Shown here one piece after another: positions 1 through 7,888 of a stretch of DNA of 54,240 bases. A program made the position numbers and the translations under genes. Below the pieces are notes generated by a model, which was given only the letters and a program-made list of their open reading frames with translations, was not told the origin of the DNA and searched no databases. Origin of the DNA: Hungateiclostridiaceae bacterium UBA1305 (GTDB lineage: Bacteria > Bacillota > Clostridia > Acetivibrionales > DTU013); NCBI GenBank assembly GCA_002307275.1, contig DBTX01000060.1, positions 1 through 54,240 on the forward strand, in the 5' to 3' direction. How positions within the stretch are numbered: position 1 is the first letter of the stretch; the number at the start of each line of letters is the position of its first letter.

Positions 1-1
1 T

Positions 2-310
2 GTAAATATGGCAGTAATGACCGCGTTAGCAGGAATATGCTTTACATCGCGGTTAAACGCCGCCTCTCCCCAGTCCGGACTAAACTTCGAGCTTGATGCA
101 ATAGCAGCATGTTTCATAGGCGGAGCATCAGCGTATGGTGGCATTGGATCGGTCATCGGTGCAATTATAGGAGCTCTGGTAATGGGCGTTCTGAATAACG
201 GAATGAGTATCATGGGCGTCGGCAGCGATTGGCAGCAGACAGTAAAAGGTATGGTACTTTTAGCTGCAGTTGCGTTTGATGTGTACTCTAAAAAGAAAGC
301 TAAAATGTAA
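2..310 (+). CDS. Sugar ABC transporter permease, C-terminal part (XylH/GguB-like)
   Basis: This is the last 102 residues of an inner-membrane permease of a monosaccharide ABC importer; the gene begins before the window. The visible part has a Gly/Ala-rich membrane stretch (FIGGASAYGGIGSVIGAII and following residues) and a final hydrophobic segment (KGMVLLAAVAFDVYS), then a short basic tail KKKAKM. The GGAS-GGIGSV pattern is typical of the BPD_transp_2 family that serves ribose, xylose, galactose and multiple-sugar systems. The substrate cannot be told from this piece. The frame is open to the left edge, so the internal ATG at 8 is not the real start. The sugar-binding-protein/kinase/regulator trio that follows could control this transporter. 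Confidence 0.85.
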   Translation, partial: VNMAVMTALAGICFTSRLNAASPQSGLNFELDAIAACFIGGASAYGGIGSVIGAIIGALVMGVLNNGMSIMGVGSDWQQTVKGMVLLAAVAFDVYSKKKAKM

Positions 311-320
311 ATGGATAAAA

Positions 321-361
321 GGAACGGGGCAGTCAAGGAACGGGGCGGTCAAGGAACGGGG
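321..361. repeat. 16-bp tandem repeat, about 2.5 copies
   Basis: The unit GGAACGGGGCAGTCAA occurs at 321-336, again with one change at 337-352, and partly from 353. The last copy runs into the GGGGACA end of the 51-bp palindrome that follows. The repeat lies just after the permease stop codon and before any recognisable gene. Confidence 0.75.
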
Positions 362-408
362 ACACACCTCAGCAGGGAGCTGGGCGATGGAGTCTGAGGA
401 ATGTCCCC
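358..408. repeat. 51-bp REP-like palindromic element, copy A
   Basis: The element starts GGGGACACACCTCA and ends TGAGGAATGTCCCC, so its ends can pair as an imperfect hairpin. The reverse complement of 47961-48011 has the same length and the same ends, with differences only in the centre (roughly 80% identity by eye). A partial copy of the right end (GGAATGTCCCCGAATTTA) recurs at about 429-446, followed by GATGTCCC near 453. I infer a dispersed palindromic element; no transposase gene is in the window. Confidence 0.65.
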
Positions 409-495
409 GAATTTACGAATTTAAGGAGGAATGTCCCCGAATTTAGGAGGGGGATGTCCCTTTGTTATATTTTATGGACCTGATAGAAATAAGTA

Positions 496-522
496 TTGCT
501 GATGCTACACTTGCGATATAAT
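496..522 (+). promoter_or_regulatory. Possible sigma-A promoter for the sensor operon
   Basis: TTGCTG at 496-501 and TATAAT at 517-522 are separated by 15 bp, shorter than the preferred 17. It lies about 65 bp before the lipoprotein gene start. The -10 is good and the -35 is weak. Confidence 0.35.
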
Positions 523-585
523 AGACTTAAGATCATAGTACAACATATTAATTCAGAAACGGATAAAAAGTAGGGGTAGGTATAA

Positions 586-1671
586 ATGCGAAGATGTGTC
601 ATTTATAGAAGGTTGACAAAACTGTTTCTAACTTTAATGATACTTTCCGTTCTGACCGGCTGTACTGTAGAAAATACTGCAGTAAAAGCCTCTGTTGAAG
701 AGCAGACATGTACTGAAACACAAAGTGTGCCTGTACAGACAAGCGAAGAGAAAAACAAAAAGACAGGTAATGAGATCATTATTGCGTTGGTTCCCAAATC
801 ACTTGATAATCCTGTTTTCCTTGATGCCAAGGAAGAAAGTGAACGTGTTGCAAAAGAATTGGGAATCAAGGTGGAATGGCTGGGTTCTATGCAAACAGAT
901 GCGGATGAACAGGTGGCTGTTGTCGAGATGTTAATCAAACGGCACGTTGATGGCATTATCATAAGTTGTGTGGATCCGTTAAAATTGAAGCCTGTTATCA
1001 ATAAAGCCATGGAAGCCGGAATAAAGGTTGCGACTTTCGATTCGGATTTGCCTGAAAGCAACAGATTATTCTACTGCGGCTCAAATAATGCTGCTGTGGG
1101 AGAAGCTTGCGGAAAGGCACTCATTAATGCGCTCAAGGCGAAGGGTAAACTAAATACTGAACTGAACCTGCTGATTATGACTGCAGACGAAGGCAGCTAT
1201 AATTTGAACGATCGGCTCCACAGCTTTATAAGCACTGCAGAAAAAGGCGGGGTTAAGCTCAAGTTGATAGATACCTTATATTGCAGGGATGATATCAATC
1301 TGGCAGCAGATATGCTTGAAAAGTATATTCGCAAGTCAACTAATGTGGATGTTTTCTTCAGTACAGGCGGATGGCCGCTTATTGCTCCGTATGAATCCCT
1401 GCCGGGTTTTAAAAATTGGTGCAGGAACGGCGGCACATCCATTGTAGTTGATAGTTTTTACCCGATTGTCAATGCAGCGAAGAATGGCTTGGCTGATGCC
1501 CTGATAGGTCAGGATTTTAAAAAAATGGGTGGGCTTGGCATACGAAATATTTATAAAGCAATCAAGGGCGAAAGTATCTCTTCCAGGTTCATTGATACCG
1601 GGCTTGAATACGGAAATAAAGACAATTATGATATTCTCCTTAAAAATAAAAGGCCCTGGGAGATAAAATAG
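586..1671 (+). CDS. Sugar-binding lipoprotein (periplasmic-binding-protein family)
   Basis: A 361-residue extracellular lipoprotein. The signal segment ends in a lipobox LTGC with the lipidated Cys at 26, and a Ser/Thr/Glu-rich linker follows to about residue 60. The rest resembles the Peripla_BP_4 fold of ribose/galactose binding proteins (IIIALVPKSLDNPVFLDA, VDGIIISCVDP, KVATFDSDLP). It is followed after 2 bp by a sensor kinase and then a regulator, so it probably presents a sugar to the kinase ectodomain, or supplies the adjacent transporter. Start: ATG 586 after TAGGGGTAGGT. Its ligand cannot be read from sequence. Confidence 0.85.
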   Translation: MRRCVIYRRLTKLFLTLMILSVLTGCTVENTAVKASVEEQTCTETQSVPVQTSEEKNKKTGNEIIIALVPKSLDNPVFLDAKEESERVAKELGIKVEWLGSMQTDADEQVAVVEMLIKRHVDGIIISCVDPLKLKPVINKAMEAGIKVATFDSDLPESNRLFYCGSNNAAVGEACGKALINALKAKGKLNTELNLLIMTADEGSYNLNDRLHSFISTAEKGGVKLKLIDTLYCRDDINLAADMLEKYIRKSTNVDVFFSTGGWPLIAPYESLPGFKNWCRNGGTSIVVDSFYPIVNAAKNGLADALIGQDFKKMGGLGIRNIYKAIKGESISSRFIDTGLEYGNKDNYDILLKNKRPWEIK

Positions 1672-1673
1672 TT

Positions 1674-3434
1674 ATGAATGTTTTATTTAAAAGGATCGTA
1701 TCATTCAGCATTAAGTCAAAACTGACCATTTGCTTTTTGGCATTAGGTTTACTTCCCTTACTTGTTTTTGGTGTTATATCCTACCAGGTTTATCTCGAAA
1801 GTCTGCAAAAAAATATCACAACGTATACATTTGAGGTCATTGCGAGTATTGATAAGAATTTTGAAACCTATATCAGCGATATTGACAACATTCTACAGTT
1901 TAAAGAGGATTATTATGCGCAACAGTATTTAAAGCTTTATGAGGCAGGGGATATTGATGAAAATAGAAAATACACGGTAAGGATATGGGAAACCTTTGAT
2001 ACGCTGAAAAAAATGAAGACGGACCTTGCGGATATAAAGCTGATAGACCATTCCGGACATGTAATAAGCTGCTACGGAACCTATTGGGAGGATTTGGACA
2101 CAAACCCTCTTTTTGATGAACTGAAGTATAAGCCTGTAGGGGGGTTGGCCTTTCTGTCACCTTATCACAGTAAAGAAAACAAGTATGTATTTTCTTTGGG
2201 CAAGATTTTTGGCAGGGGTACTACCGAAGGACCAGGAATGATGTGCATTGATATCAGTGTCGACTTTCTGGATAAGATCTGTAATGATGCAAAACTGGGA
2301 GTGGAGGGGTATGTTTATATAGCCGATGAGAATGGCAATGCTGTTTATCTGCCTCAAGATTCAGCAAAAATCAGTTACAAGGCTAAAATCGTGCAAAATC
2401 CTCTTTTGATGAATACTGCCGATGGCAGTTTCATTGAAAAAATTTACGGTATAAACTATATGGTCACCTTCAAGACATCGCATGTAACTGGTTGGAAGAT
2501 CATAGGCGTTTCACCGATGTCGGAAATGACCAGTAATATAAAAAAGTTGAATCGAATTTTTTATTGGCTGATTCCTACCATCGTAATTATCATCATGCTG
2601 CTTACCATTTATCTGACTGCCATCCTGACCAAACCCATAAGAGAGCTGCGGAGTGTAATGAAACAAGCTTCTGAAAATGATTTGTCCATTCATATAAAGA
2701 TAAAAAGCAAGGACGAAATCGGCCAGTTAGCGGATAGCTTCAACATAATGATAAACAAGATCAGAGAGTTGATGAAAAATGTAGTCGATGACCAGCTAAA
2801 AATAAGAAAGATGGAAATGAAAGCAATGCAAGAGCTAATAAAACCTCATTTTGTATATAATACACTCGATTCCATTATTGGTCTGCTTGAGCAAAACCGT
2901 AATAACGATGCAATAAATATGGTAGATTCTCTGGGAAAATTCTTCCGCACCAGTTTGAGCCACGGAAGAGAAATGGTCCAGATGCAGGAGGAACTGGATC
3001 ATATCAGAAGTTATCTGACAATACAGCTGTTCAGGTTCTCAAATAAATTCGATTATATTTTTGAAGTCGATGATACCGTATATAAATACAAAACAATAAA
3101 ACTTATACTGCAGCCACTGGTAGAGAACTCCATTTACCATGGAATCCGGAATATGGGTAAGCAGGGCTTGATTATCATTAAATGCTATATTGAAGGCGAC
3201 GAGATCCGGGTTGAAATCCTTGATAATGGAGAAGGGATGGATGTTGATAAAATAAAATACATTAACAGTATCCTTTCAGGGGAAGAGCGTGTTTCTGATG
3301 AAAATTTGTTTTTTGGCATAAGAAATGTGAATGAGAGGATCAAACTGAATTTTGGAGTGAATTATGGCTTGAGATATGATGAGAAAATGGCTGCCGGCAC
3401 AAGAGTAATTGTAAATATTCCTGTAGTAAGGTAG
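1674..3434 (+). CDS. Sensor histidine kinase, YesM/LytS class
   Basis: A 586-residue membrane kinase. Transmembrane segments lie at about 17-40 and 295-318, enclosing a roughly 250-residue extracellular region that is probably a Cache-type sensor. A HAMP domain follows (about 316-370), then a His_kinase domain with the phospho-acceptor in IKPHFVYNTLDS (His392) and a HATPase domain (LVENSIYHG N-box, LDNGEGMD, GIRNVNERI). The IxPHFxYN box is diagnostic of the YesM family. It starts 2 bp after the binding lipoprotein and ends 8 bp before the response regulator, so the three are surely co-transcribed. Confidence 0.93.
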   Translation: MNVLFKRIVSFSIKSKLTICFLALGLLPLLVFGVISYQVYLESLQKNITTYTFEVIASIDKNFETYISDIDNILQFKEDYYAQQYLKLYEAGDIDENRKYTVRIWETFDTLKKMKTDLADIKLIDHSGHVISCYGTYWEDLDTNPLFDELKYKPVGGLAFLSPYHSKENKYVFSLGKIFGRGTTEGPGMMCIDISVDFLDKICNDAKLGVEGYVYIADENGNAVYLPQDSAKISYKAKIVQNPLLMNTADGSFIEKIYGINYMVTFKTSHVTGWKIIGVSPMSEMTSNIKKLNRIFYWLIPTIVIIIMLLTIYLTAILTKPIRELRSVMKQASENDLSIHIKIKSKDEIGQLADSFNIMINKIRELMKNVVDDQLKIRKMEMKAMQELIKPHFVYNTLDSIIGLLEQNRNNDAINMVDSLGKFFRTSLSHGREMVQMQEELDHIRSYLTIQLFRFSNKFDYIFEVDDTVYKYKTIKLILQPLVENSIYHGIRNMGKQGLIIIKCYIEGDEIRVEILDNGEGMDVDKIKYINSILSGEERVSDENLFFGIRNVNERIKLNFGVNYGLRYDEKMAAGTRVIVNIPVVR

Positions 3435-3442
3435 GTGACATA

Positions 3443-5071
3443 ATGTTCAGCCTTTTAGTTGTTGAAGATGAAGATATGATAAGAAATAAAATACTTAACA
3501 ATATTGATTGGAAGGAAAACGGCTTCAGTGATATTTTTTATGCTTCCGACGGACTGGAAGCTCTGGAGATCGCGAAAAACAAAAACATCGATATCGTTAT
3601 TACAGATATACAAATGCCCAAAATGAACGGCATACAATTGATCAGGGAGATCAAATACCTGAACCGGAGGGTCAGGTCTATCATCATCACGGCCTTTGCT
3701 GAATTTGAATATGCAAAGGAATCTGTCAAACTCAATGTAGATGATTTTATTTTAAAGCCCTTCAAATCAAAGGATTTACTGGTAATAGTCAAAAGAATCA
3801 CTGAGGAAATAGTCAGGGAGAGAAATGAAAGATCAGAAATTGAAAATCTTCGAAAACAGCTGCATGAAAATAAAAACGCTTTAAAGGAAAAGTTCTTTCA
3901 TGATTTACTTGGCAACAGTTTTATCGGGAATATAGAAAATGATCTTAATTACCTTGGATTATCCAATCTCAGCAGTGAATTTAACATTGCTGTTGTAAAT
4001 ATAAGCAATTTTATGGACTTGATACAGGGTAATGACGAAGAACAGAAATATATATGCAACCTGACCCTATTCAATTGGGTCAACAAGTTTCTTTCAGGCT
4101 ATGATCAAATAGGTGGCTATAACGATCCAACCATCGATTTTACCGTCATCAACTATAGATTGGATCAGATTGTGATCATATTCCATAAAGATACTGAAGT
4201 CGTCATTCCCGCTTTTGATGAATTGATTGATCGTGGAACCAAGGATCTGGGGTTTAATCTGACGGTTGGTATCGGAAATACATATCTGAGTCTTACAGAT
4301 ATGTACATTTCATATAAAGAAGCTTGTTCTGCCGCTATGCTCAGCTGCATTTACGGGAAAGGCACTGTATACCTTTTCAATGACATCAACCTCGGAAACA
4401 AGTTATATAGTAAACAACTGCACATATTGGTAAATACCAGGCTTTATGAGGACATTAAAATAGGAGCTTTTGAAGAGATAAAAAAGGATATTGTCGATAT
4501 TATTATGCAGATAAAGAGTTCAAAACTTGAATTGGATGCGGTCAATACTATTGTAAACAATATTGTGCTTCTTTCCTGCAAGACAATAAATGAACTGGGG
4601 TATAATATTTTTGAAATCATGGATAATAAATTCAGCCTGAATTTCAGCATAAATGAGATAAATGACCTTGTTCAATTGGAGGAATGGCTTTTCGGATTCT
4701 TCTTTAAAGTGAATGGATATATTATTCAAAAGAGAATTAACAGAAATGAAAAATTGATCTCCAAAATAAAGAATTATATCGATGATAATTATAATAGGAA
4801 TATTTCATTAACCGGCATTTCAAAGGACTTTGGCCTCAGTTCGGGTTATTTGAGTTCTCTGTTTTGTGAATTTATTGGCCTCAATTTTATTGATTATCTT
4901 TTAAATCTCAGAATACAAAAGGCAAAGGTGTTGCTGAAAAATTCGGATCTGCGGATTTATGAGATTGCTGAAAAAGTGGGTTATAATGATGCTTACTATT
5001 TTAGTACGGCATTTAAAAAAATTGTCGGGATTAACCCGACGGATTACAGGGAGAAACTCAGCCTGCTGTAA
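3443..5071 (+). CDS. Response regulator with AraC-type DNA-binding domain (YesN class)
   Basis: A 542-residue cytoplasmic regulator, the partner of the kinase just upstream. The N-terminal receiver domain has the acidic pair in VVEDED, the phospho-acceptor Asp55 in VITDIQMPK and the Lys of ILKPF near 105. A long middle region (about 130-430) has no clear motif. The C-terminal 100 residues form a double helix-turn-helix of the AraC family (SLTGISKDFGLSSGYLSSLF, IYEIAEKVGYNDAYYFSTAF). Such regulators usually activate a nearby sugar uptake operon; the permease at the left edge is the obvious candidate. Confidence 0.93.
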   Translation: MFSLLVVEDEDMIRNKILNNIDWKENGFSDIFYASDGLEALEIAKNKNIDIVITDIQMPKMNGIQLIREIKYLNRRVRSIIITAFAEFEYAKESVKLNVDDFILKPFKSKDLLVIVKRITEEIVRERNERSEIENLRKQLHENKNALKEKFFHDLLGNSFIGNIENDLNYLGLSNLSSEFNIAVVNISNFMDLIQGNDEEQKYICNLTLFNWVNKFLSGYDQIGGYNDPTIDFTVINYRLDQIVIIFHKDTEVVIPAFDELIDRGTKDLGFNLTVGIGNTYLSLTDMYISYKEACSAAMLSCIYGKGTVYLFNDINLGNKLYSKQLHILVNTRLYEDIKIGAFEEIKKDIVDIIMQIKSSKLELDAVNTIVNNIVLLSCKTINELGYNIFEIMDNKFSLNFSINEINDLVQLEEWLFGFFFKVNGYIIQKRINRNEKLISKIKNYIDDNYNRNISLTGISKDFGLSSGYLSSLFCEFIGLNFIDYLLNLRIQKAKVLLKNSDLRIYEIAEKVGYNDAYYFSTAFKKIVGINPTDYREKLSLL

Positions 5072-5138
5072 TGAAGAATAAAATATGGTACAATTTGAAT
5101 AATACTATAATTGTTTCTAAAGATCATTGGAGATTGAT

Positions 5139-6305
5139 ATGAAAAGAGTTATTATTATTGTTCTGGACAGTGCTGGAATGGGAGAACTGCCTGATGCGAC
5201 AAAGTACGGCGATGTGGGCAGCAATACGCTGGGTAATATAGCGGCGGCTATTGAGGGATTTTCACTGCCCAATCTGGAAAAATTGGGACTTGGCAATATT
5301 GAAGGCAGCAGAGGATATAAGGCAGCAGCTGTTCCAACCGGTTGCTATGGAAGAATGGCTGAGCGTTCCGCGGGGAAAGATACGACGACGGGTCACTGGG
5401 AAATGTCGGGAATCATTCTTGAAAAGCCGTTCCCGCTATATCCGAATGGCTTTCCGGAAGAAGTAGTCAAGCAGATTGAGGATAGCATCGGAACAAAGAC
5501 TATAGGGAATTATGCAGCCTCAGGCACTGAAATTATAAAGCAATTAGGACAACAGCATGTCAAGACAGGATATCCGATCATATACACTTCAGCTGACAGT
5601 GTGCTGCAAATCGCTGCTCATGAGGATGTAATACCGATTGAAAGACTGTATGAAATCTGTCAGATCGCCAGAAATATACTTACTGGCAAACACGCTGTCG
5701 GAAGAGTGATAGCCAGGCCTTTTACAGGGCCGGAAGGCAATTATTCGAGAACAGACAGACGCCATGACTTCTCATTGGAGCCAGTCAGGAAGACAATATT
5801 GGAATATATCGCGGAAAAAGGCCTTGAAGTGAAGGCAGTCGGAAAAATAAAGGACATTTTTGCCGGCAAGGGAATTACTGATGCTGTTCACATCCACAAT
5901 AACATGGATGGAGTCGACAAAACACTTGAATATATGAAACAGCGCTTTGATGGTTTGATTTTTACCAATCTGGTCGATTTTGACATGCTTTTCGGGCATA
6001 GAAATAATGTCAGCGGATATGCCGGTGCACTTTCAGAGTTTGATGCGAGAGTGCCGGAGCTGTTGGCGGCACTAGACGAGAAGGATATCCTGATGTTTAC
6101 TGCCGATCACGGTTGTGATCCCACTACTTCAAGTACCGACCATTCCCGTGAATATGTGCCTCTTCTTGTATACGGAAAGGAACTCAGACAGGGTGTAAAT
6201 CTTGGCACGAGGAGTACCTTTGCCGATATTGCACAAACACTGTCTGAAATTTTCTCCATAAGTACGGATTTTAAGGCTACAAGTTATTATAGTGAGATAT
6301 TGTAA
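5139..6305 (+). CDS. deoB: Phosphopentomutase
   Basis: Interconverts ribose or deoxyribose 1-phosphate and 5-phosphate, feeding nucleoside sugars into central metabolism. The 388-residue length fits the family (about 390). Visible motifs of the alkaline-phosphatase-like fold: Asp10 in IVLDSAGMGELPDA, DTTTGHWEM near 81-89 containing the phospho-threonine site, DFDMLFGHRNN, and FTADHGCDPTTSSTDHSRE with the manganese ligands. I chose ATG 5139 with GGAG six bases before it; an in-frame TTG at 5127 gives four extra residues without a ribosome binding site. The pyrimidine nucleoside phosphorylase that follows provides its substrate. Confidence 0.96.
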   Translation: MKRVIIIVLDSAGMGELPDATKYGDVGSNTLGNIAAAIEGFSLPNLEKLGLGNIEGSRGYKAAAVPTGCYGRMAERSAGKDTTTGHWEMSGIILEKPFPLYPNGFPEEVVKQIEDSIGTKTIGNYAASGTEIIKQLGQQHVKTGYPIIYTSADSVLQIAAHEDVIPIERLYEICQIARNILTGKHAVGRVIARPFTGPEGNYSRTDRRHDFSLEPVRKTILEYIAEKGLEVKAVGKIKDIFAGKGITDAVHIHNNMDGVDKTLEYMKQRFDGLIFTNLVDFDMLFGHRNNVSGYAGALSEFDARVPELLAALDEKDILMFTADHGCDPTTSSTDHSREYVPLLVYGKELRQGVNLGTRSTFADIAQTLSEIFSISTDFKATSYYSEIL

Positions 6306-6306
6306 T

Positions 6307-6453
6307 GAGAAGGCCGAAATTCTGCAAAGAGTAGATCGAAATTCTGTAGAGAGAGGACGGAATTTCTGCAGAAAGAAGATCAAGATTCTGTAGAGAGAGA
6401 ACCGAAATTCTGCAGAGAGAAGATCGAAATTCTGCAAAGAGAAGACCAGGATA
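6307..6453. repeat. 22-bp tandem repeat, six full copies plus a partial one
   Basis: Units start at 6307, 6329, 6351, 6373, 6395 and 6417, with a partial one at 6439. The consensus is roughly GAGAAGATCGAAATTCTG followed by YARA. Copies differ at a few positions, and several share CTGTAGA versus CTGCARA endings. The period is not a multiple of three and stops are present, so it is not coding. It fills the gap between deoB and pdp and begins directly after the deoB stop codon. Confidence 0.9.
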
Positions 6454-6504
6454 CCATTAAAAGTATGTCAGGATATTAATAAGAGCTTCTATTGGAGAGG
6501 GAAA

Positions 6505-7803
6505 ATGAGAATATACGATATAATAGAAAAGAAACGAGATGGATTTGAACTGTCCCATGAAGAAATAAGCTTCTTCATCAGAGGCTTTTTGAACGGTGAA
6601 GTCCATGATTATCAAGCGGCAGCACTGCTGATGGCTATTTTTATCAGGAAATTCAATTCACGGGAAACATCCGATCTTACTGAAATCATGGCAGATTCCG
6701 GCGACAGGATAGACTTGTCGGATATACCGGGCATCAAGGTTGACAAGCACAGTACCGGTGGTGTGGGAGACAAGACTACGCTTGTCATCGGACCAATCGT
6801 TGCAGCATGCGGAGTACCGGTAGCCAAGATGTCCGGAAGGGGTCTCGGGCATACAGGTGGTACCATTGATAAACTTGAGTCGATCAAAGGCTTCAGAACC
6901 TCTCTGACGAAAGAGGAATTTATAAATAACGTTAAGGATATAGGTATTGCAATAGCCGGGCAAACAGGCAATCTTGTTCCTGCGGATAAAAAGCTTTATG
7001 CGCTTCGGGATGTGACGGCCACAGTAAACAGTATCCCTCTGATTGCCAGCAGCATCATGAGTAAAAAAATTGCATCCGGTGCAGACAAGATATTGCTTGA
7101 TGTCAAAACCGGCAGCGGCGCATTTATGAAGACATTTGACGACTCTGTCAAGCTGGCGCGGGAAATGGTTTCGATCGGCAGCCATATGGGAAGAAAAACT
7201 GCTGCGGTCATTACAGATATGGATATTCCTCTGGGGTTTGCAATAGGGAATGCGCTTGAGGTGAAGGAAGCCGTTGCCACTCTTCAGGGCAAAGGCCCGA
7301 AAGACCTTGAAGTTGTTTGCTTTGAACTGGCGGCGAGAATGCTTGAGCTTGCAGAACAGGGAACGATTGAACAATGCAGATCCCTTGTTGTTAAAAAGGT
7401 TCAGGACGGGAGCGCATTGAAAAAACTTGGGGAGCTGACTCTAAAGCAGGGCGCTGTCTATGTTCCATGGGATGTGAAGGCGCTTGACAATGCAGTTGTA
7501 ACAGATAAGGTACTATCACCTTTTGAAGGCTACATCAGTTCGATCCAGTCGGAATTGATCGGGAAGGCATCTGTAATACTGGGCGCAGGCAGAGAATTCA
7601 AGGAGAGTACAATAGATTACAGCGCCGGCATCATTCTTCATAAAAAGACCGGAGACAGGGTGATCAAAGGGGAACTTCTTGCAGAGCTGCATACCTCATC
7701 GCGTGAGAAACTTGCTGAAGCAAGGGATATGCTGCTTGGCGCATATATTGCGTCAACAGTCGCACCTTCTTTAAAATCACCAATCCTGGCATATATAGAC
7801 TAA
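6505..7803 (+). CDS. pdp: Pyrimidine-nucleoside phosphorylase
   Basis: Cleaves uridine, thymidine and deoxyuridine with phosphate to the base and (deoxy)ribose 1-phosphate in the cytoplasm. The 432-residue length is usual. The family signature lies at about 81-120: KHSTGGVGDKTT (phosphate binding), then SGRGLGHTGGTIDKLES. The C-terminal domain has the expected GRxxKE-like and hammerhead region. Start: ATG 6505, preceded by GGAGAGGG. With deoB upstream it forms a nucleoside-sugar salvage pair. In Bacillus the matching slot next to dacF holds a purine nucleoside phosphorylase, so pyrimidine specificity is a local variation. Confidence 0.95.
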   Translation: MRIYDIIEKKRDGFELSHEEISFFIRGFLNGEVHDYQAAALLMAIFIRKFNSRETSDLTEIMADSGDRIDLSDIPGIKVDKHSTGGVGDKTTLVIGPIVAACGVPVAKMSGRGLGHTGGTIDKLESIKGFRTSLTKEEFINNVKDIGIAIAGQTGNLVPADKKLYALRDVTATVNSIPLIASSIMSKKIASGADKILLDVKTGSGAFMKTFDDSVKLAREMVSIGSHMGRKTAAVITDMDIPLGFAIGNALEVKEAVATLQGKGPKDLEVVCFELAARMLELAEQGTIEQCRSLVVKKVQDGSALKKLGELTLKQGAVYVPWDVKALDNAVVTDKVLSPFEGYISSIQSELIGKASVILGAGREFKESTIDYSAGIILHKKTGDRVIKGELLAELHTSSREKLAEARDMLLGAYIASTVAPSLKSPILAYID

Positions 7804-7888
7804 AAGGTTTCGATTAACAGAATATACTGCCTTTTTGCGGCATAACTTTATAATAAAGGGAAAAGAATGCTTGCAAGGAGTGTTGGTT

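Noticed and set aside
6307..6453. CRISPR-like array
   Set aside because: The units are directly adjacent with no unique spacers, and no cas genes are present.
6658..7374. A 238-codon open frame on the minus strand
   Set aside because: It is entirely antisense to pdp, whose protein is strongly conserved; it has no ribosome binding site and no recognisable family.
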